Assembly (NCBI GenBank): GCA_031548005.1
Contig: JAVBRK010000007.1
Span: 1-45,699 of the forward strand
Source of the DNA: BNXB01 sp031548005
Lineage (GTDB): Bacteria > Bacteroidota > Bacteroidia > Bacteroidales > Azobacteroidaceae
DNA length: 45,699 nucleotides
Reading direction: 5' to 3'
Made by a program: the position numbers and the translations under genes. Position 1 is the stretch's first letter; every line of letters begins with the position of its first letter. The notes under the pieces are model-generated. The model was given only the letters and a program-made list of their open reading frames with translations, was not told the DNA's origin and ran no database searches. This document shows positions 43,463-45,699 of the stretch, one piece after another.

Positions 43463-43945
43463 TTATTTTTTCTTTTTGAAAATAAACCGGTCTAAGCCGA
43501 TGTTCCGGGATGTCGGAAATAAATACAAAACAAATAAGGCTGCGATTTCGATCAGGTTTTTATCTACCCACAGATAAGCTCCCTCGGAGGGCATCATGTA
43601 ACTGGATCCGATGAAGGGTGGGTGGGAAAGGTAATAAAATGCGAGCACTACCATCGCTGCAATAGATGCCGCTCGTGCGAAGCATCCGGTAATGAGGCCG
43701 AGGCCGATCAGCACCAATCCCCATTCGTTTACACAATCCACGGTTTTCAAAAGACCCGGATTTTCAGCCAGCGACTGGAAAAATGAAGACATAAATCCTT
43801 TGGAATCCATCAGATATCCATAAGAAGTCCACTTGGGGTTCATCACTTTGACCACGCCTTCATAAAGGAAGTGCCATCCGATCAACATTCGTAAGATCAC
43901 CAATCCGGTGGTTTGCACCGGACTATAATTATATTTCAGTTTCAT
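43463..43945 (-). CDS. DoxX-family membrane protein
   Basis: The protein has 160 residues with about four membrane helices. It begins VQTTGLVILRMLIGWHFLYE, the typical DoxX opening (RxxxGxxFLxEG), and has NEWGLVLIGLGLITGCFARA and AAMVVLAFYYLSHPPF in the middle, ending in a basic tail FIFKKKK. DoxX proteins are small inner-membrane proteins, some quinone-linked and some involved in redox or sulphur metabolism; the function here is not known. The pairing with a Tat-exported oxidoreductase suggests it could serve as its membrane partner (inference). Confidence 0.88.
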   Translation of the reverse strand: MKLKYNYSPVQTTGLVILRMLIGWHFLYEGVVKVMNPKWTSYGYLMDSKGFMSSFFQSLAENPGLLKTVDCVNEWGLVLIGLGLITGCFARAASIAAMVVLAFYYLSHPPFIGSSYMMPSEGAYLWVDKNLIEIAALFVLYLFPTSRNIGLDRFIFKKKK

Positions 43946-44022
43946 GTAAAATAGCCTTTCGGCAAGTTATTGTTAAACGTTAGTTTTACAGAAAATACTG
44001 TAATTTGTTATCTGCAAAGGTG

Positions 44023-44030
44023 CAAAACTA
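44023..44030 (-). promoter_or_regulatory. -7 box of the DoxX/oxidoreductase operon
   Basis: TAGTTTTG on the minus strand matches TAnnTTTG exactly, in the 173-base gap between the GH43-like gene and the DoxX gene. The leader would be about 70 bases. An imperfect dyad (ACAG...CTGT, 43988-44001) lies in the leader. Nothing else notable is seen in the gap. Confidence 0.4.
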
Positions 44031-44118
44031 TATTTTTTTTTGTTCGGAGAGGGTATATTCAAGTTAATAAATATAAAATCAAGATAAAAAAGTCAGTCTG
44101 AAAAGAGAAATAAAAGAA

Positions 44119-45699
44119 TCATTCAACTTCATAAGTCTTTGATAATGATGAAACACCATTCTCATTAAATGCTTCAACAGCGAAGTAGTATTTCTGACCT
44201 TTGGTTAATGATTTAATCATCAATTCATTTTCCCCGTAAACCATCCAGGAACTGTATAATTTATCCGGGGCGATTCCCCAGAGAACGTTATATCCTTGTG
44301 CTTCTTTCGACTCTTTCCAACGGATCAGGATATCTCTCCGGTCGTCCTGGCGTTTCAGTGTAATTCCGTTTACTTGTCCGGGTGCTTTTCCGTTTCCATT
44401 TCCGAATACCCGGATATCTGAGATTGCCAGATAGGGAGTTGGCATGCTTACGTGCCTATACCGGATATATTTAGCTTTACGAGGCTCTGAAAGTTCGATA
44501 TAGTCATTCGGGGTATCTTTATAGCTTTTGCTTTTATCGATGGCCGTTTCCCAGTTTTTACCATCGACCGATGTTGCAACCCGGTAACGATGATAAAATC
44601 CGGGAATTCTTCCGTAAAGATTTGTTTTATAGTCAAAATAATTGATTTGAATTGCATTGACTGTAGCAACAGATAATAAATCGATTTCCAGCCACTGCTG
44701 ATCGTTATTTTTTTCTGCCAGCCAGAAACTCTTTACATTTTCGTCTGTAATGTTCGATGGGGTGTTTTGATCTACCGAAGAGGAGGCTTTGACCGGTTTT
44801 TTGTACGATAACAACATCCATCCTCTGAATTCCCCGTTTTTTCCGGGGACGGTTGGAGCATAGTGAGGGTAATCGCCGAAGCGGGTATTGCAGTACATGG
44901 TGCCTTCCTGATCGAAAAAGAGCGGATACATGCATAGCCTGCGTTCCCAGTTCACATTGACGGACAGCGCCATGGATGCAAAGTGCCAGTAATGATTGCC
45001 CGGCCCGGATACCGTACTCCCGTGCCCGGCTCCGTTCATGAATCCTCCGGGTTTATACGAAACCGGATTATGCGCCTGGTAGGTATAAGGTCCCATCGGA
45101 TGATCGGATACGTAAACACCATCGCCGTAAACATTGAATTCTGTGCCTGGCGCTGCGTATTGCATGTAGTAGCGTCCATTGTGTTTGGTGAGCCAGGGGC
45201 CCTCGATGAATCCCCCGAGCTTGGTAACCGTATCGGTATGATTCTCCCCGAAGCGCTCCCATCCATGTTCCGGGATATCGAGATTAAACAGTTCCCGGGG
45301 TTGTGTTTTAGGAACAAACCGGTGTTCCGGATCCAATTCATAGCCCCGGATGGGATATACGTTGGAAGATCCCCAGAACATATATGCTTTTCCGTCGTCG
45401 TCCATAAAAAAGTCGGGGTCCTGTAAGTTATTAAGAATTGCCGGAACAGCTTTCCAATCGCCTTTTTTAGGATTATCCGTATACAGAAGACTCATTTGTC
45501 CGGAGGGATCTCCGGTTACATACAGGACAGAATCCTTGTAATTATGTGCGGCCGGAGCGTTCGAGCCCTGGAAATACCATTTTTCCGGCGTGATGAAATC
45601 CCAATTCACCAGGTCGGTCGAGTGCCAATAGCCCATCGACCGGGTTACGAACATGTAATATTCTCCCCGGAATTCCACTACGGCGGGATCAGCTCCCGA
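44119..45699 (-). CDS. GH43-like glycosidase with discoidin and Fn3 domains (5' end outside window)
   Basis: The frame stays open to the window edge, giving at least 526 residues; the GTG at 45678 is an internal codon. The five-bladed propeller shows all three acidic residues of GH43: the base in GADPAVVEF right at the edge, the second Asp in LQDPDFFMDDDGKAYMFWG, and the proton donor Glu in GGFIEGPWLTKHNGRYYMQY. A discoidin (F5/8 type C) domain covers roughly 305-435, with WLEIDLLSVATVNAIQINY and KAKYIRYRH. A C-terminal fibronectin type III domain (ILIRWKESKEAQGYNVLWG) follows. It likely removes arabinose, xylose or galactose from a glycan outside the cytoplasm. The signal peptide and true start are not visible. 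Confidence 0.85.
   Translation of the reverse strand, partial: SGADPAVVEFRGEYYMFVTRSMGYWHSTDLVNWDFITPEKWYFQGSNAPAAHNYKDSVLYVTGDPSGQMSLLYTDNPKKGDWKAVPAILNNLQDPDFFMDDDGKAYMFWGSSNVYPIRGYELDPEHRFVPKTQPRELFNLDIPEHGWERFGENHTDTVTKLGGFIEGPWLTKHNGRYYMQYAAPGTEFNVYGDGVYVSDHPMGPYTYQAHNPVSYKPGGFMNGAGHGSTVSGPGNHYWHFASMALSVNVNWERRLCMYPLFFDQEGTMYCNTRFGDYPHYAPTVPGKNGEFRGWMLLSYKKPVKASSSVDQNTPSNITDENVKSFWLAEKNNDQQWLEIDLLSVATVNAIQINYFDYKTNLYGRIPGFYHRYRVATSVDGKNWETAIDKSKSYKDTPNDYIELSEPRKAKYIRYRHVSMPTPYLAISDIRVFGNGNGKAPGQVNGITLKRQDDRRDILIRWKESKEAQGYNVLWGIAPDKLYSSWMVYGENELMIKSLTKGQKYYFAVEAFNENGVSSLSKTYEVE

Noticed and set aside
1..45699. CRISPR arrays, tRNA or rRNA genes
   Set aside because: No regularly spaced repeat series, cloverleaf or rRNA-like stretch was seen by eye; a dedicated scan could not be run.

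Overview
The window is chromosomal DNA from a member of the Bacteroidetes, most likely order Bacteroidales. The evidence is a SusC/SusD pair, a hybrid two-component regulator, exact TAnnTTTG promoter boxes in many intergenic gaps, a DUF3244 protein, and the core order parA-parB-DUF5683-mltD-relA. One protein ends in a type IX secretion (T9SS) sorting domain, which suggests a T9SS-bearing lineage rather than a classical gut Bacteroides. I cannot name the genus.

Layout. (1) 1-265 holds the 3' end of a probable IS4-type transposase. (2) 361-17597, all on the minus strand, is a polysaccharide utilisation locus (PUL). In transcription order it encodes a hybrid two-component system (HTCS) regulator, a GH130 phosphorylase, an MFS transporter, a lipoprotein of unknown enzyme-like type, SusC, SusD, a LamG surface lipoprotein, and a large multidomain T9SS-secreted paralog of the unknown lipoprotein. 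(3) 17680-24716 carries housekeeping and accessory genes: a K+/H+ antiporter, a YpfJ-type zinc peptidase, a GH36-like glycosidase, a LysM glucosaminidase, cytidine deaminase and LolD. (4) 24751-33258 is conserved core: surE-lpxB on the minus strand, divergent from parA-parB-DUF5683-mltD-relA. (5) 33264-35517 holds a TPR/membrane/HTH regulator and a small secreted DUF3244 protein. (6) 35584-41757 holds a MerR regulator, an M23 peptidase, alaS, sucC and sucD. (7) 41754-45699 holds a Gfo/Idh/MocA oxidoreductase, a DoxX protein and the C-terminal part of a GH43-type glycosidase that runs off the window.

How the PUL could work (inference). SusC/SusD and the LamG lipoprotein bind and import an oligosaccharide, the MFS protein moves it across the inner membrane, and GH130 phosphorolyses a beta-mannoside to mannose-1-phosphate. 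No recognised polysaccharide-cleaving hydrolase or lyase lies in the locus. The two paralogous helical proteins, one a lipoprotein and one T9SS-secreted, are therefore the best candidates for the depolymerising activity and are the most interesting unknowns here.

No tRNA, rRNA or CRISPR array was seen. No gene-free stretch exceeds about 180 bases. Several starts were moved downstream of the longest ORF where a promoter box or family length argues for it (GH130, surE, DUF3244, sucD).
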